Shown: piece after piece, positions 25,164 to 33,266 of the stretch
Layout of the letters: the number at the start of each line of letters is the position of its first letter
Numbering within the stretch: the stretch's first letter is position 1
Source of the DNA: an uncultured Collinsella sp.
GTDB taxonomy: Bacteria > Actinomycetota > Coriobacteriia > Coriobacteriales > Coriobacteriaceae
Length of the DNA stretch: 64,000 nt
Assembly (NCBI GenBank): GCA_958437935.1
Contig: CAUBPS010000003.1
Location: 87,453 to 151,452, forward strand
Reading direction: 5' to 3'
Made by a program: the position numbers and the translations under genes
The notes under the pieces: generated by a model
The model's input: only the letters and a program-made list of their open reading frames with translations
Databases searched by the model: none
What the model was told of the DNA's origin: nothing

Positions 25164-27640
25164 GCGAACCCCCTTGCGGCGAGCGTGTGCCTGCCGCGCA
25201 TCGCGATGGCGGAGGAGACGCGCTCCGAGTCGATGTACAGGTTTCCGTCCTTGTCCCGGATCTGCTCGAGGACGGCCTTGATGCCGGCGAGGGCGTCGTC
25301 GGCATCCTCCTCGGGACGCGCCGGAGTGTAGACAGCGGACGGCGCGACGGTCAGGCCCGTCGAGAGCATCCCCTGCGCGGTGTCCATGGCGCCGCTGATT
25401 GCGGAGACCACGGCGCCGGTGCCGGAGCCGATGCCCTGCGCCCAGCCCTGCATGAGGGCCTTGCCCGAGAAGGTCGTGTAGCCGTGCCCGGAGAAGGGGC
25501 CGACCTTTGCCGGCGAGAACGGGAAGAAGGAGCGGATACTGGAGACTGCGCCGGAGACCGCCGAGGTCACCGAGCCGATAGCGGACATGATGCCGTCCTT
25601 CAGGCCGTTGAGTATCGACCTGCCGGAGTTGAAGAGCCAGTTGCGCGCACCCGAGAAGAACCCGGTGATCTTGCCCTTGATGCTCGTGACGGTCCTGTAG
25701 ACGGAGTTGATTCCGTTGGACGCCGCGCTCTTGATGCCCTCCCAGATGGACGAGCAGGCGCTCTTGATGCTCCACCACATGCTCGACCACGTGGAACTGA
25801 TGCTGTTGAGCACGGAGCCGATGACGCCGCTGACCTGATTTATCGCAGAGTTGACGGCGAACTCGATACGTCCCCAGACCACCTCGGCGAAATCGCGGAC
25901 GGTGTCCCAAACGCTCGACCAAATCGAGCTGATTCCATCGAGCGTGGACGTTATCACGGACTCGACGACCCCGATGGCCGCTCGCACGGCGAACTCAATC
26001 TGAGACCAGACGAGCTCGGCTACCGACTTGATGGTGTTCCAGACCGTGTCCCAGTCGCCGCTTATCGCGGCGGTGACCGTGGAGATGACTGTCTGCACCA
26101 CGGCCATCGCGACCTGGACGGCAGTGGAGATTGCATCCATCACGCCGGTCAGGACAGCGGAGATCGCGGGCCAGACGGCGTTCCAGACGGCGGAGATGAT
26201 GCCCATCGCCACCTGGATGGCACTTTGGATGAGCGGCATCGCAACCAGCACCGCCGACAGCACGGACTGCACGGCGGGCATGGCGATGGCGACGAGCTGC
26301 GAGACGGTCGTCATCACGTCCGCGATGACACCGACCAGGAAGCCGATGACCGGCGACAGCGCCTGCACGATGCCGAGCACCACCTGTATGCCGGTGGAGA
26401 GCACCGGCAGCACGGCCTGCGCGATGTTGAGCAGCGCCGTGCCGATTGGCGCGATGAGCGGCGCGATGAACCCGATTGCCGCCTTGATGCCGTTACCGAC
26501 GGACGTGGCCACGCCCAGGATGGCCTGAAGCGCCGAGCAGATCTGCGAGGAGTCCACCTTCGGCAGCTTGACACCGATGCCGGCGAGCGCACCGACGGCG
26601 ATGTTCCACGCCGTGGCGAGCGCCTCGGACACGATGGGCGTGAGCACCGACGCGATGCCGGAGAGCGCCGCGGGGAGCGCCTTGATGATGCCCTGCCCGA
26701 TCTGCGCGACGCGCGGCGCGATGTTCTTGGCGACCGCGCCGACGGACGTGAGCAGCTGCTCGGTGAGCTGCGAGAAGTCCACGTCGTCTCGCCCGAGGCC
26801 GGTGAGGAAGTTCTCCCACGAGGCCTTCGCCATGCCGACGGAGCCGGAGATGGTGGTGGCTGCCTCCTTGGAGGTCGTGCCGGTGATACCCATCTCGGAC
26901 TGCACCGTGTGGATGGCCTCGACCACGTCGGCGTAGCTGTCGATGGTGAGGTCGGCGGTCTTGCCCTGGGCAGCGCGCAGCTTGTTGGCGTCCGCGATGA
27001 GTCGCTCCATCTCGGACTTCGTGCCGCCGTATCCCAGCTTCAGGTTGTCGAGCATCGTGTAGTTCTGCTTCGCGAAGCCCTGGTAGGCGTTCTGCACGTC
27101 CGACATGTTGGAGCCCATCTTGTTGACGTTGTCCGCCATGTCGCCCATAGCCGTGTTGGCGGACTCCGCCGCCTTCGCCACGTCGCCGCCGCACGAGCTC
27201 ACGAGCGAGGCGGCGAAGCTCGTCGCCTGCTCCATGTACTGGTTGGCGCTCATGCCGCACGTCCTGTAGGCGTCCGCCGCGTAGCCCTGCAGCGTGCCCG
27301 ATGCCGACCCGAAGAGCGTGTCCACGCCTCCGACCAGTTGTTCGTAGTCGGCATATGCGGAGACCGCCGCGCCGCCTATTGCGGTCACGGCGGTCGTGAG
27401 CGCGCCCATGCCAGCCGCGGCGACGGTGCCCACGCCCCTGGCGACGGTGCCGAGCCCGCTCAGCAGCCCGCCCGAGCGCTTGACCCCGCCGTCCACGCCG
27501 GAGGTCATCGAGTCGCCGAATGACTTTCCGGCCTTGGAGCCCGTGTCGCCGAACTCCGAGCAGATCTTGCCCGCGAAGCCGTCCATGGACGGCATGAGCG
27601 TGATGCATGCCGAGCCTACGCTGGTAGCGCCCTTAGCCAT
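25160..27640 (-). CDS. Tail tape measure protein
   Basis: An 826-residue Ala/Ser/Val-rich protein that sets tail length and is ejected with the DNA. An N-terminal TMP core (VGGVDTLFGSASGTLQGYAA; YGGTKSEMERLIADANKLRA) is followed by a very hydrophobic central stretch (~300-480). Then come several imperfect repeats of the type VWxxIKxxVxxVWSxIxxxVxxxIxxV (~500-640), as in Gram-positive siphophage tape measures. If ~1.5 angstrom per residue holds, the tail would be about 120 nm. The upstream chaperone frame overlaps its start by 8 bases. Confidence 0.93.
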   Translation of the reverse strand: MAKGATSVGSACITLMPSMDGFAGKICSEFGDTGSKAGKSFGDSMTSGVDGGVKRSGGLLSGLGTVARGVGTVAAAGMGALTTAVTAIGGAAVSAYADYEQLVGGVDTLFGSASGTLQGYAADAYRTCGMSANQYMEQATSFAASLVSSCGGDVAKAAESANTAMGDMADNVNKMGSNMSDVQNAYQGFAKQNYTMLDNLKLGYGGTKSEMERLIADANKLRAAQGKTADLTIDSYADVVEAIHTVQSEMGITGTTSKEAATTISGSVGMAKASWENFLTGLGRDDVDFSQLTEQLLTSVGAVAKNIAPRVAQIGQGIIKALPAALSGIASVLTPIVSEALATAWNIAVGALAGIGVKLPKVDSSQICSALQAILGVATSVGNGIKAAIGFIAPLIAPIGTALLNIAQAVLPVLSTGIQVVLGIVQALSPVIGFLVGVIADVMTTVSQLVAIAMPAVQSVLSAVLVAMPLIQSAIQVAMGIISAVWNAVWPAISAVLTGVMDAISTAVQVAMAVVQTVISTVTAAISGDWDTVWNTIKSVAELVWSQIEFAVRAAIGVVESVITSTLDGISSIWSSVWDTVRDFAEVVWGRIEFAVNSAINQVSGVIGSVLNSISSTWSSMWWSIKSACSSIWEGIKSAASNGINSVYRTVTSIKGKITGFFSGARNWLFNSGRSILNGLKDGIMSAIGSVTSAVSGAVSSIRSFFPFSPAKVGPFSGHGYTTFSGKALMQGWAQGIGSGTGAVVSAISGAMDTAQGMLSTGLTVAPSAVYTPARPEEDADDALAGIKAVLEQIRDKDGNLYIDSERVSSAIAMRGRHTLAARGFA

Positions 27641-28273
27641 CCCGTCCTCCTAATCCTAGAATCTCGTCGATTTCCGCCCTGTTCTCGAGGGCGTTGCGCT
27701 GGTGCCTCTTGAGCTCCGCGAGCTGCCCGGGCGTCTTGAGCGGCTGCGGCTCCTGCGGCGGCCGGTGCTTCTTGTCGCTCAGCCCCCAAGCGAGGCCCCT
27801 GAGCTGGTGCTCGATGCGCCAGAGCATGTACGTCTCCTCGCTCCACTTGAGCTCCGGGTACATGCGGCGCGCGCACCTCGACCCCTCGGGAAGCTGCTCC
27901 CACAGGAGGGCGGCGCGCCTAAGGTCGTCCGGTCCGCCCTCGAGCGGGAGGTCGATGCCGTAGTACTGGCGGAAGTCCGCTACGACTTCTGCGCGGTGCC
28001 CTTCGAGCTCGAGGACGAATCCTGGGAGTTTTTTGCCTTCGCCGCCTCGAATGCGGCCTGCATGAGCACGCCCGTGGACTCGACGGAGCCGCCGAGGCGC
28101 TCCATGTACTCCTCGTCACGGCCCGCGAAGACGCGCTCGAAGGCCTCGAACATCCCGCCCGGCTCGGTCTCGCTCTTGGCGAACTGCTTGTTCGTCTTGT
28201 AGCTGAGCAGCTCGTCGAGGTCGGCGGTGAACTCGCCGTCGATACCGGGGATGGTGAACGTGAGCTCGGTCAT
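27633..28273 (-). CDS. Frameshifted tail assembly chaperone (gpGT analogue)
   Basis: A -1 shift at 28034-28028 joins the first 82 codons of the short chaperone to an overlapping frame of 131 codons ending at 27633, for a 213-residue fusion. The second frame has no good start of its own. It reads through ELEGHRAEVVADFRQYYGID and ALLWEQLPEGSR, typical of the T domain. In lambda and HK97-like phages the fusion recruits the tape measure and major tail protein during assembly. The gene order (major tail protein, G/GT, tape measure) is exactly the conserved one. Confidence 0.85.
27980..28273 (-). CDS. Tail assembly chaperone, short form (gpG analogue)
   Basis: A 97-residue protein beginning MTELTFTIPGIDGEFTADLD, a beta-rich start followed by helices (SETEPGGMFEAFERVFAG). 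It has a Ser/Lys-rich end beyond the shift site. It is the zero-frame product; its start overlaps the stop of the major tail protein gene. The ratio of this form to the fused form is normally set by frameshift efficiency. Confidence 0.85.
   Translation of the reverse strand: MTELTFTIPGIDGEFTADLDELLSYKTNKQFAKSETEPGGMFEAFERVFAGRDEEYMERLGGSVESTGVLMQAAFEAAKAKNSQDSSSSSKGTAQKS
28028..28034 (-). promoter_or_regulatory. Programmed -1 frameshift site A AAA AAC
   Basis: The heptamer AAAAAAC lies in the correct phase of the short chaperone frame (GCA AAA AAC) and becomes AAA AAA CTC after slippage. This is a classic bacterial and phage slippery sequence in the expected gene. Confidence 0.88.
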
Positions 28274-28875
28274 TACTTGCCCTCCGCGGTCTCGGCGGCC
28301 CTGGCGGCAGCGGTCTCGGTGGACTGGATGTAGTCGTAGCAGGTGTTGCCGTCCTCGTCGGTGAGGTACTTGACCGTGAGGGCGCGCGCGGCGAGCTCGC
28401 CCACGGCGAGGGTGAGGTCGTCAAGTTCGGAGGACTGGGCGAGCGGCACCACCTTGCGCCAGCGGCGGCCGTTCTTGAGCACGAGATCGAGCACGGCGGA
28501 CCACGTCTCAGTGGAGTCGCCGTTGTGCTTGACCGTGATCATGCCGCCCTCGTCCTTGACGTTGCCGGAGCCGTACATGACCTTGAGGGTGGCGGCCTTG
28601 ATCTCGGCGAGAGTGAGCTGTGCGCTCTCGACGCGGGAGGTCTGCGGCGAGGCCATGAGGTCGCCGTTCATGTCCTTGATGTCCTCGGAGTCGGTGTCGA
28701 GCGTCTCGATGTAGCCGTCCTCGCTGATGTAGCCGAGGCACTTCCACGCAGCGGGGAGCGCCGTCTTGAAGTCCGTCGGCAGCGTGGTGCCGACTGGCGC
28801 GGTGAAGATGTAGCCGCCCTTTACTCCCTTGGCGCTGGAGACGTTGGCGACGTTGTTCTTGTTGCTTTCTGCCAT
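28273..28875 (-). CDS. Major tail (tube) protein
   Basis: A 200-residue protein directly before the tail chaperones. Features of tail-tube proteins include KGVKGGYIFTAPVGTTLPTD, WKCLGYISEDGYIETLDTDS and a beta-rich core (GGMITVKHNGDSTETWSAVL). The C-terminal Ala/Glu segment is short, so there is no added Ig-like domain. It would polymerise as hexameric rings around the tape measure. Confidence 0.85.
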   Translation of the reverse strand: MAESNKNNVANVSSAKGVKGGYIFTAPVGTTLPTDFKTALPAAWKCLGYISEDGYIETLDTDSEDIKDMNGDLMASPQTSRVESAQLTLAEIKAATLKVMYGSGNVKDEGGMITVKHNGDSTETWSAVLDLVLKNGRRWRKVVPLAQSSELDDLTLAVGELAARALTVKYLTDEDGNTCYDYIQSTETAAARAAETAEGK

Positions 28876-28884
28876 GATTGCTCC

Positions 28885-29226
28885 TTATTCGCAGATGGTC
28901 AGGTTGATGTTCGTCTGGTATCTGGGAGTCCCCGTGTCGGGGTCGTCCCATCGGTACGTGCCGTCGGGCACGGCCGAGAACACGTTCGGCTCGTCCTCGA
29001 TGGCGGTGCACGCCCGCTCGACGGCCTCGGCGATCTCGCGTGCGCGCCTGCGGGTCTTCGCCCACGACGTGGCGAGCACGCGCGGGGACTGGATGAACCG
29101 CGTCGCGCTCGTGGCGGCGAGGGTGACCTGGACGAACTCATCGGGTCTCTCGCTCGGAACGTCCGGCACGCACCTGATGCCGGTCGCGTGCATGAGGCTC
29201 TCGGCTACTACTCTCTCGATGTCCAT
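28885..29226 (-). CDS. Tail terminator / neck protein
   Basis: A 113-residue protein in the tail-terminator slot between the gp10-like protein and the major tail protein. Helical and strand pattern (IERVVAESLMHATGIRCVPD; RRRAREIAEAVERACTAIED) fits Gp17/gpU-type tail completion proteins. Its ATG overlaps the preceding stop. The assignment relies on position and size as much as on sequence. Confidence 0.65.
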   Translation of the reverse strand: MDIERVVAESLMHATGIRCVPDVPSERPDEFVQVTLAATSATRFIQSPRVLATSWAKTRRRAREIAEAVERACTAIEDEPNVFSAVPDGTYRWDDPDTGTPRYQTNINLTICE

Positions 29227-29516
29227 CAGTCACCCCCGAAGATGGATTGCAGGCGGTTGTGCCTGCGCTCGCTTGCACGCGCGTGCTTGCTCGCCGCGAA
29301 TATGAGTCGGCCCTTCGTGAGCTTTCCGCCGATGGTCTTGGCCCCGTAGCCGTCCTCGCTGTACTTCTGCGGCAGCGATGCGTTTGCGGAAGCGACCGCG
29401 GCGTCGGCCTTCTGGTCGAGGACGCCCTGCACTCCACCGCCGTTCATGACCTCGGCGTATCCGCCGCGGTTCCACTTGAAGCCCTTGAACTTGACCTCGC
29501 ACTTCGCCTTAGCCAT
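29226..29516 (-). CDS. HK97 gp10-like neck protein
   Basis: A 96-residue basic protein (CEVKFKGFKWNRGGYAEVMN; ADAAVASANASLPQKY) like HK97 gp10-type head-tail joining proteins, which often show the variable basic region and helix seen here. Coupled to neighbours by short overlaps. Confidence 0.7.
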   Translation of the reverse strand: MAKAKCEVKFKGFKWNRGGYAEVMNGGGVQGVLDQKADAAVASANASLPQKYSEDGYGAKTIGGKLTKGRLIFAASKHARASERRHNRLQSIFGGD

Positions 29517-29850
29517 CGGTTCGGGTCACCTCGCAGGTGAGGTCCCAGGAGCCGGGCGTGTTGGCCGCGGTGTATCGCTTGGGGTCGCCGACCACCTTGC
29601 AGTCGGTGCCGCGCACCGTGACCGTCGCGTCCTTGAGGTCAACGTCCGCGTCCTTCGGGAAGCAGAGCGTGTAGGCGACCGTCACGCCGTTCGGGCGCTT
29701 CGAGTCGAGGTCAGCGGTCGCGCCGGGGCAGACCACGACGTTGTCGACCGTCGTCTCGGTCACCGTCTCGCCGGTAGGCTCGCCCAACTCGTCGAATGAC
29801 TGGGCCGCATTGCGCACGGTCACGGTCTCGCCGGAGATGAGGCACATCAT
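29509..29850 (-). CDS. Head closure / head-tail adaptor protein
   Basis: A 113-residue, mostly beta-strand protein (MMCLISGETVTVRNAAQSFD; VTVRGTDCKVVGDPKRYTAA). Position after the connector gene and before the gp10-like gene, and its small beta-barrel look, fit head-closure proteins such as SPP1 gp16 or the gp9-type. The ATG pair at 29850 and 29847 overlaps the upstream stop as ATGA. Confidence 0.65.
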   Translation of the reverse strand: MMCLISGETVTVRNAAQSFDELGEPTGETVTETTVDNVVVCPGATADLDSKRPNGVTVAYTLCFPKDADVDLKDATVTVRGTDCKVVGDPKRYTAANTPGSWDLTCEVTRTDG

Positions 29851-30242
29851 TCGGTCACCCCTCCCCTCTCCAGCGGCGTGAGCGACCCGAGCGCCTGACC
29901 GGTGAGGCCGAGGCGCCTGAGGTCGCTCTTGCCTAGGTACATCTCGCCGAGCGCCGAGCCGTAGCTCACCGACGCGGTGTAGATTCCGGCCCCCTGGCTG
30001 TACTGCGTGGCGCCGGCCATCGCGGACGGTGCCGAGAGCACGCGGTTGACGAGCAGGCAGCAGACGGCGGGGGCGGCGCGGTCGAACGCCGGGCACGCCC
30101 CCTCGGCGTACTTGCCGATCCGGTCCTCGAATGCCGCGAGCAACAGGCCGGATGCGTCCTGCAGCAGCACCTCGGTGCGTGCCGAGTCCGCGGGCTCGCC
30201 GTAGCGGGCCTTGTAGTCGTCGACGCTGGCGAGCGCGGCCAT
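29847..30242 (-). CDS. Head-tail connector (gp6/gp15-like)
   Basis: A 131-residue helical protein. The N-terminal DDYKARYGEPADSARTEVLL and the SVSYGSALGEMYLGKSDLRRLG ending are typical of Gp19/Gp15/Gp42-type connectors, which attach to the portal. It follows the small capsid-cluster gene by two bases. Confidence 0.72.
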   Translation of the reverse strand: MAALASVDDYKARYGEPADSARTEVLLQDASGLLLAAFEDRIGKYAEGACPAFDRAAPAVCCLLVNRVLSAPSAMAGATQYSQGAGIYTASVSYGSALGEMYLGKSDLRRLGLTGQALGSLTPLERGGVTE

Positions 30243-30244
30243 CG

Positions 30245-30442
30245 CTACTCGGCCTCCATGATCCCGGCGTCGACGAGGGCCTGCACGACCTTCGCGACGG
30301 TCGGGCTGGCGCCGGGGTTGGCGACCTTCTTGGGCACGATGAGCGGCTTGCCGTCGGGCGAGACGAGCGCCACGTGCTGCGGGAGGATGCTGGACGCCTT
30401 GCCCGCGTCCTCCACGATGAATTTCTGGACTAGCTGAGCCAT
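30245..30442 (-). CDS. Small capsid-cluster protein of unknown function
   Basis: A 65-residue protein between the capsid and connector genes: MAQLVQKFIVEDAGKASSIL, then PKKVANPGASPTVAKVVQAL and an acidic end. A weak GGGTACCGAG site precedes the ATG. Small proteins here are sometimes head decoration or head-fibre proteins; that is only a suggestion. Confidence 0.55.
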   Translation of the reverse strand: MAQLVQKFIVEDAGKASSILPQHVALVSPDGKPLIVPKKVANPGASPTVAKVVQALVDAGIMEAE

Positions 30443-30453
30443 CTCGGTACCCC

Positions 30454-31341
30454 CTAGGCGCTCTTGAGGACGGCGAAGGCCTTCGGGTCGAGTACCGCGT
30501 AGGCCAGGACGGCCTCGGTGCGGTAGGCGATCTGGTTGTAGCCCTTCAGGTCCTGGCCGGTGTTGTCGGGGTCGCCGTACTCGATGACCTCGGCGGTTAT
30601 GTCGCGGACCATGCCCCACTTGATGGCGGAGAAGTCGCCCATGATCGCGGAGACCTTGGTCGGGGTCTTGGCGAGACGGCCGTTCACGGTGCCGGACACG
30701 GAGGCGGGGATGCCGTCGAGGTTGCCCACGTTGAGGGACAGCGGCACCTCGGGGTACAGGCGCTGCCCGGTGGCGGGCACGCGCAGCTTGCGCAGCTCGG
30801 AGGCGAACTGGCGGCTCATGGCGATGCCGTTGATGCCGTAGTCGAGAAGCGCGTCGGAGAGGGAGTCGATGTCGTCGACCGGGGAGGCGGTCTTGGTGAC
30901 GGTGTTGACGTGCTCCTCTGCGGTCAGGGCGGTGTAGCCCGTGAGGCCGAGGCCGGTCTTGGGGTTGATGGCGTGGTAGATGATGTAGTCGAGCGCGCGG
31001 CCCGCGGCGGCGGTCTGGTCGGCGATGATGTTGGAGATGATCTCCAGCTGGTTGTCCTCGTCGGCCCACTTCAGCTCGTCGGAGACGCGCGTGGTCGTGA
31101 CGATCTTGGCGCGCTTGGCGACGATGGGCGTAGTGGAGATCTCGGAGCCGGACTTCCTGCCGCCCTCGGCGACGACCTCGGCCTCTGCGGTCGGGTTGAA
31201 CACGAGATAGGTCGTGTCGGCGAACTTCTGCGGCGTGCTGGGGCTCAGCGTGGCGATGGTGGAGGTGTCCTTCACCTTGCCGATGATGGTGGAGACCACG
31301 CTGGACGGCAGCTCGATTTTCTGGGTGTCGTTTGCAGCCAT
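30454..31341 (-). CDS. Major capsid protein (HK97 fold)
   Basis: A 295-residue capsid subunit. The pattern ELPSSVVSTIIGKVKDTSTI, KIVTTTRVSDELKWADEDNQ (N-arm and E-loop region) and the P-domain/A-domain sequences (SAIKWGMVRDITAEVIEYGD; NQIAYRTEAVLAYAVLDPKA) match HK97-fold capsid proteins of Gram-positive siphophages. It follows the scaffold gene by 25 bases and has AAAGG before the ATG. No protease gene is nearby, so maturation probably does not involve cleavage by a dedicated enzyme. Confidence 0.88.
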   Translation of the reverse strand: MAANDTQKIELPSSVVSTIIGKVKDTSTIATLSPSTPQKFADTTYLVFNPTAEAEVVAEGGRKSGSEISTTPIVAKRAKIVTTTRVSDELKWADEDNQLEIISNIIADQTAAAGRALDYIIYHAINPKTGLGLTGYTALTAEEHVNTVTKTASPVDDIDSLSDALLDYGINGIAMSRQFASELRKLRVPATGQRLYPEVPLSLNVGNLDGIPASVSGTVNGRLAKTPTKVSAIMGDFSAIKWGMVRDITAEVIEYGDPDNTGQDLKGYNQIAYRTEAVLAYAVLDPKAFAVLKSA

Positions 31342-31366
31342 TTCTGTGCCTTTCTTCGGGTTTGGC

Positions 31367-31825
31367 TTACTTCAGGAGGCGCTTGGCGAAGTCTCGCAGC
31401 GCCTCGTCCCCGCCCTTGCCGCCCCTGTCGAAGCTGCCGGGCTTCTCCACTCGCGGCGCGGGCTTTGTCTTGAATGCGGCGAGCATCTTGTCGCACCATG
31501 CGGCCATGCTCTCCTCGTCCTCGCCGACGATGAGCTCGGCGGGGACTCCCTTCTCCTGCGCGACCTTGGCGGCGGTCTTGGCTCGCGCCTCGGCCTTCTC
31601 CTTGGCGTCGAGTCGCTTCTCGAGCTCCGCGACCTTCTCGTCGGCGGTCTTCTTCGCCTGGTTGGCCTCGTCGAGTGCGCTTGCCGCGCCCTTGTTGGCC
31701 TTGGCCTGCTTCTCCAACTTGCGGGAGTGCGCCTTCTCGGCCTCGTAGAGCGCCTTGTAGTCGGGCTCATCGCCCCCGGTCGGCTCCGTACCGCCCGTGG
31801 GCTCCGTGTTGGTCTCTACTGCCAT
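31367..31825 (-). CDS. Capsid scaffolding protein
   Basis: A 152-residue, very charged protein made mostly of a long coiled coil (YEAEKAHSRKLEKQAKANKG; KKTADEKVAELEKRLDAKEK) with a C-terminal basic capsid-binding segment. The start MAVETNTEPTGG has GGAAAGGA upstream. It precedes the capsid gene, as scaffolds do. It would guide capsid assembly and then leave the head. Confidence 0.85.
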   Translation of the reverse strand: MAVETNTEPTGGTEPTGGDEPDYKALYEAEKAHSRKLEKQAKANKGAASALDEANQAKKTADEKVAELEKRLDAKEKAEARAKTAAKVAQEKGVPAELIVGEDEESMAAWCDKMLAAFKTKPAPRVEKPGSFDRGGKGGDEALRDFAKRLLK

Positions 31826-31843
31826 GTCGCGTCCTTTCCCGGA

Positions 31844-31910
31844 CCGTGCGGCCCGTTGGGCAGGCCGTGCGGCCAAACCCGGTAGATGTGCGTTTCGGGG
31901 CCGTGCGGCC
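31844..31910. repeat. Three copies of CCGTGCGGCC upstream of the scaffold gene
   Basis: The decamer occurs at 31844-31853, 31865-31874 and 31901-31910. Two copies sit in GGCCGTGCGGCC, a 4-bp stem with GTGC loop. They lie in the 5' leader of the head-protein transcript, between the small gene at 32006 with its terminator and the scaffold start, and could influence RNA structure or bind a protein. Confidence 0.5.
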
Positions 31911-31970
31911 CCTGTCCCGGGAAGTGTCCGACAGGCGTGAGATTTGGCTTGTTTGGCGTTTTTCGGCATG

Positions 31971-31995
31971 AAAAAAGCCGCCCGTGGGCGGCTTT
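31971..31995 (-). terminator. Terminator between the minor-head and scaffold genes
   Basis: Minus-strand hairpin with a 7-bp or longer GC-rich stem (GCCGCCC/GGGCGGC) followed by TTTTTT, ten bases after the stop of the small gene at 32006. It would let the packaging/portal block and the capsid block be expressed at different levels unless antiterminated. Confidence 0.78.
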
Positions 31996-32005
31996 GCTGC
32001 TGTCG

Positions 32006-32167
32006 TCAGTCTGCTGGCGTTATGTCTTCGGCCTCGAAGAACTCGTCGTCGTATTTATCCGGACCGTCTGGCGTCTCGAACTCGACCAGACAGTCACCGT
32101 TCGCGAATATCTCGATGATATGGCCCCTGCGGCCGTCCGGAACGATGACCTCGTCGTACTCCCTCAT
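32006..32167 (-). CDS. Small acidic phage protein (DUF4926-like)
   Basis: A 53-residue protein starting MREYDEVIVPDGRRGHIIEI with GGGAGG five bases upstream. Compact beta pattern and the acidic end DDEFFEAEDITPAD recall DUF4926-type small proteins. It is the last gene before a terminator, following the minor head protein by ten bases. Confidence 0.6.
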   Translation of the reverse strand: MREYDEVIVPDGRRGHIIEIFANGDCLVEFETPDGPDKYDDEFFEAEDITPAD

Positions 32168-32177
32168 TACCGCCTCC

Positions 32178-33266
32178 CTATTCATCGACAAATATCGTCG
32201 TCAGTCTCATCTTAACCGCTCCGTCTTCCTTTATCCAGCCGACCTTCACGTCGGCGCTCTTCCCGTCCTTGCCCGCCATCCTCATCCTCGTGGTGTACCT
32301 GTCCCCGTGAGGGGTCGTGTCCCTGTACTCGGGAGGGTTCGATGCGACGTGCTCATACACCATCGCCCCGACGACCGCGGCGTCCCTGTCGGTGTATCCG
32401 AGATAGCCCTCGAAGGCCCTCGCCTTGTTCGCGTCGCCGTTCTGCGATAGCGCATATCTCTCGAGTTTGGGCGCGGCTATGCTGTGCGCCTGAACGGAGC
32501 GCAGGACCTTCTCATAGTCGATGCGCTTGTCCGCGTACGCTGTTTTCAGCACCCTTCTGTCGAACTCCGAGACCGGCTTCCCGTCCGCCCCCTTCATCCC
32601 GTCGATCTCCTCGAACTTATTCCACCTGTCGAGCAGCTCGTCGGGGTCGTAGCCCTCGACCTTCGTCTCGCGGCCCCTCTTGTCGAACTGCGGGACGACC
32701 TTGCAGCGGCAGTGCGCGTGGAAGTGGTTTCCCTCGCCGGCCGTCTTCGCGCTCTTGTAGACGAAGCCTCGGGAGGCGAGCATGATGCAGAAGGTGCACG
32801 TCTCGCCGCCCATCGGCACGCGCGCGTAGCGCAGGCCGTCACGCTTGGCGTTGCGGCGCATTGTCTCGTTGGCGCGGCGTGATACCTGGTCGGTCGCCTT
32901 TGCGGCGGCGGCGTTGGCGAACTCCTCGCCCTTGCCCGCAATGTACTTGCCCGCCTGGTAGCGCACCTCGTTCTCGATGAACTTGGAAACGTCCGAGGTG
33001 TCGAGGATGGCGGGCGGCAGCTTCGCCCCCGATGCCTCCGCCATCTCGTCGAAGAGGTCGGCGGCGCATGTGGCCGCCGCGTCACCGTAGACCGAGACGG
33101 CGTATGAGACGGACTCGATGGTGAAGTCGCGCACCCTCTCGACGGGTGCGCCGGGGAACCTCTTCATGAATTGGGTCACGCGCCTGTAAACCGTATCGTA
33201 CGCTGCGTCACCGAGTTTCTGGATGCGCGCGTCGTACTCACTGAGCGCCTGCCTGGTCAGTACCAT
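32178..33266 (-). CDS. Minor head protein with a C-terminal DUF6883-like domain
   Basis: A 362-residue protein. The first ~230 residues match SPP1 gp7/MuF-type minor head proteins that enter the capsid with the portal: RKVYRRVT-like helices, CTFCIMLASRGFVYKSAKTA and HAHCRCKVVPQFD with a probable metal-binding Cys/His set. The last ~100 residues (APKLERYALSQNGDANKARA; GYLGYTDRDAAVVGAMV; MRLTTIFVDE) look like DUF6883, a domain I associate with toxin and phage head-morphogenesis proteins. The true start MVLTRQALSEYD has GGAGGCGAGG upstream and overlaps the portal gene by 29 bases. Confidence 0.78.
   Translation of the reverse strand: MVLTRQALSEYDARIQKLGDAAYDTVYRRVTQFMKRFPGAPVERVRDFTIESVSYAVSVYGDAAATCAADLFDEMAEASGAKLPPAILDTSDVSKFIENEVRYQAGKYIAGKGEEFANAAAAKATDQVSRRANETMRRNAKRDGLRYARVPMGGETCTFCIMLASRGFVYKSAKTAGEGNHFHAHCRCKVVPQFDKRGRETKVEGYDPDELLDRWNKFEEIDGMKGADGKPVSEFDRRVLKTAYADKRIDYEKVLRSVQAHSIAAPKLERYALSQNGDANKARAFEGYLGYTDRDAAVVGAMVYEHVASNPPEYRDTTPHGDRYTTRMRMAGKDGKSADVKVGWIKEDGAVKMRLTTIFVDE

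Noticed and set aside
27633..27863. Separate 76-residue gene after the tail chaperone
   Set aside because: Its frame is open far upstream to the A AAA AAC site and no ribosome site precedes its ATG; it is the end of the frameshift product.
31844..31910. CRISPR array
   Set aside because: Only three 10-base repeats with unequal spacing (21 and 36 bases); no such array elsewhere in the window.
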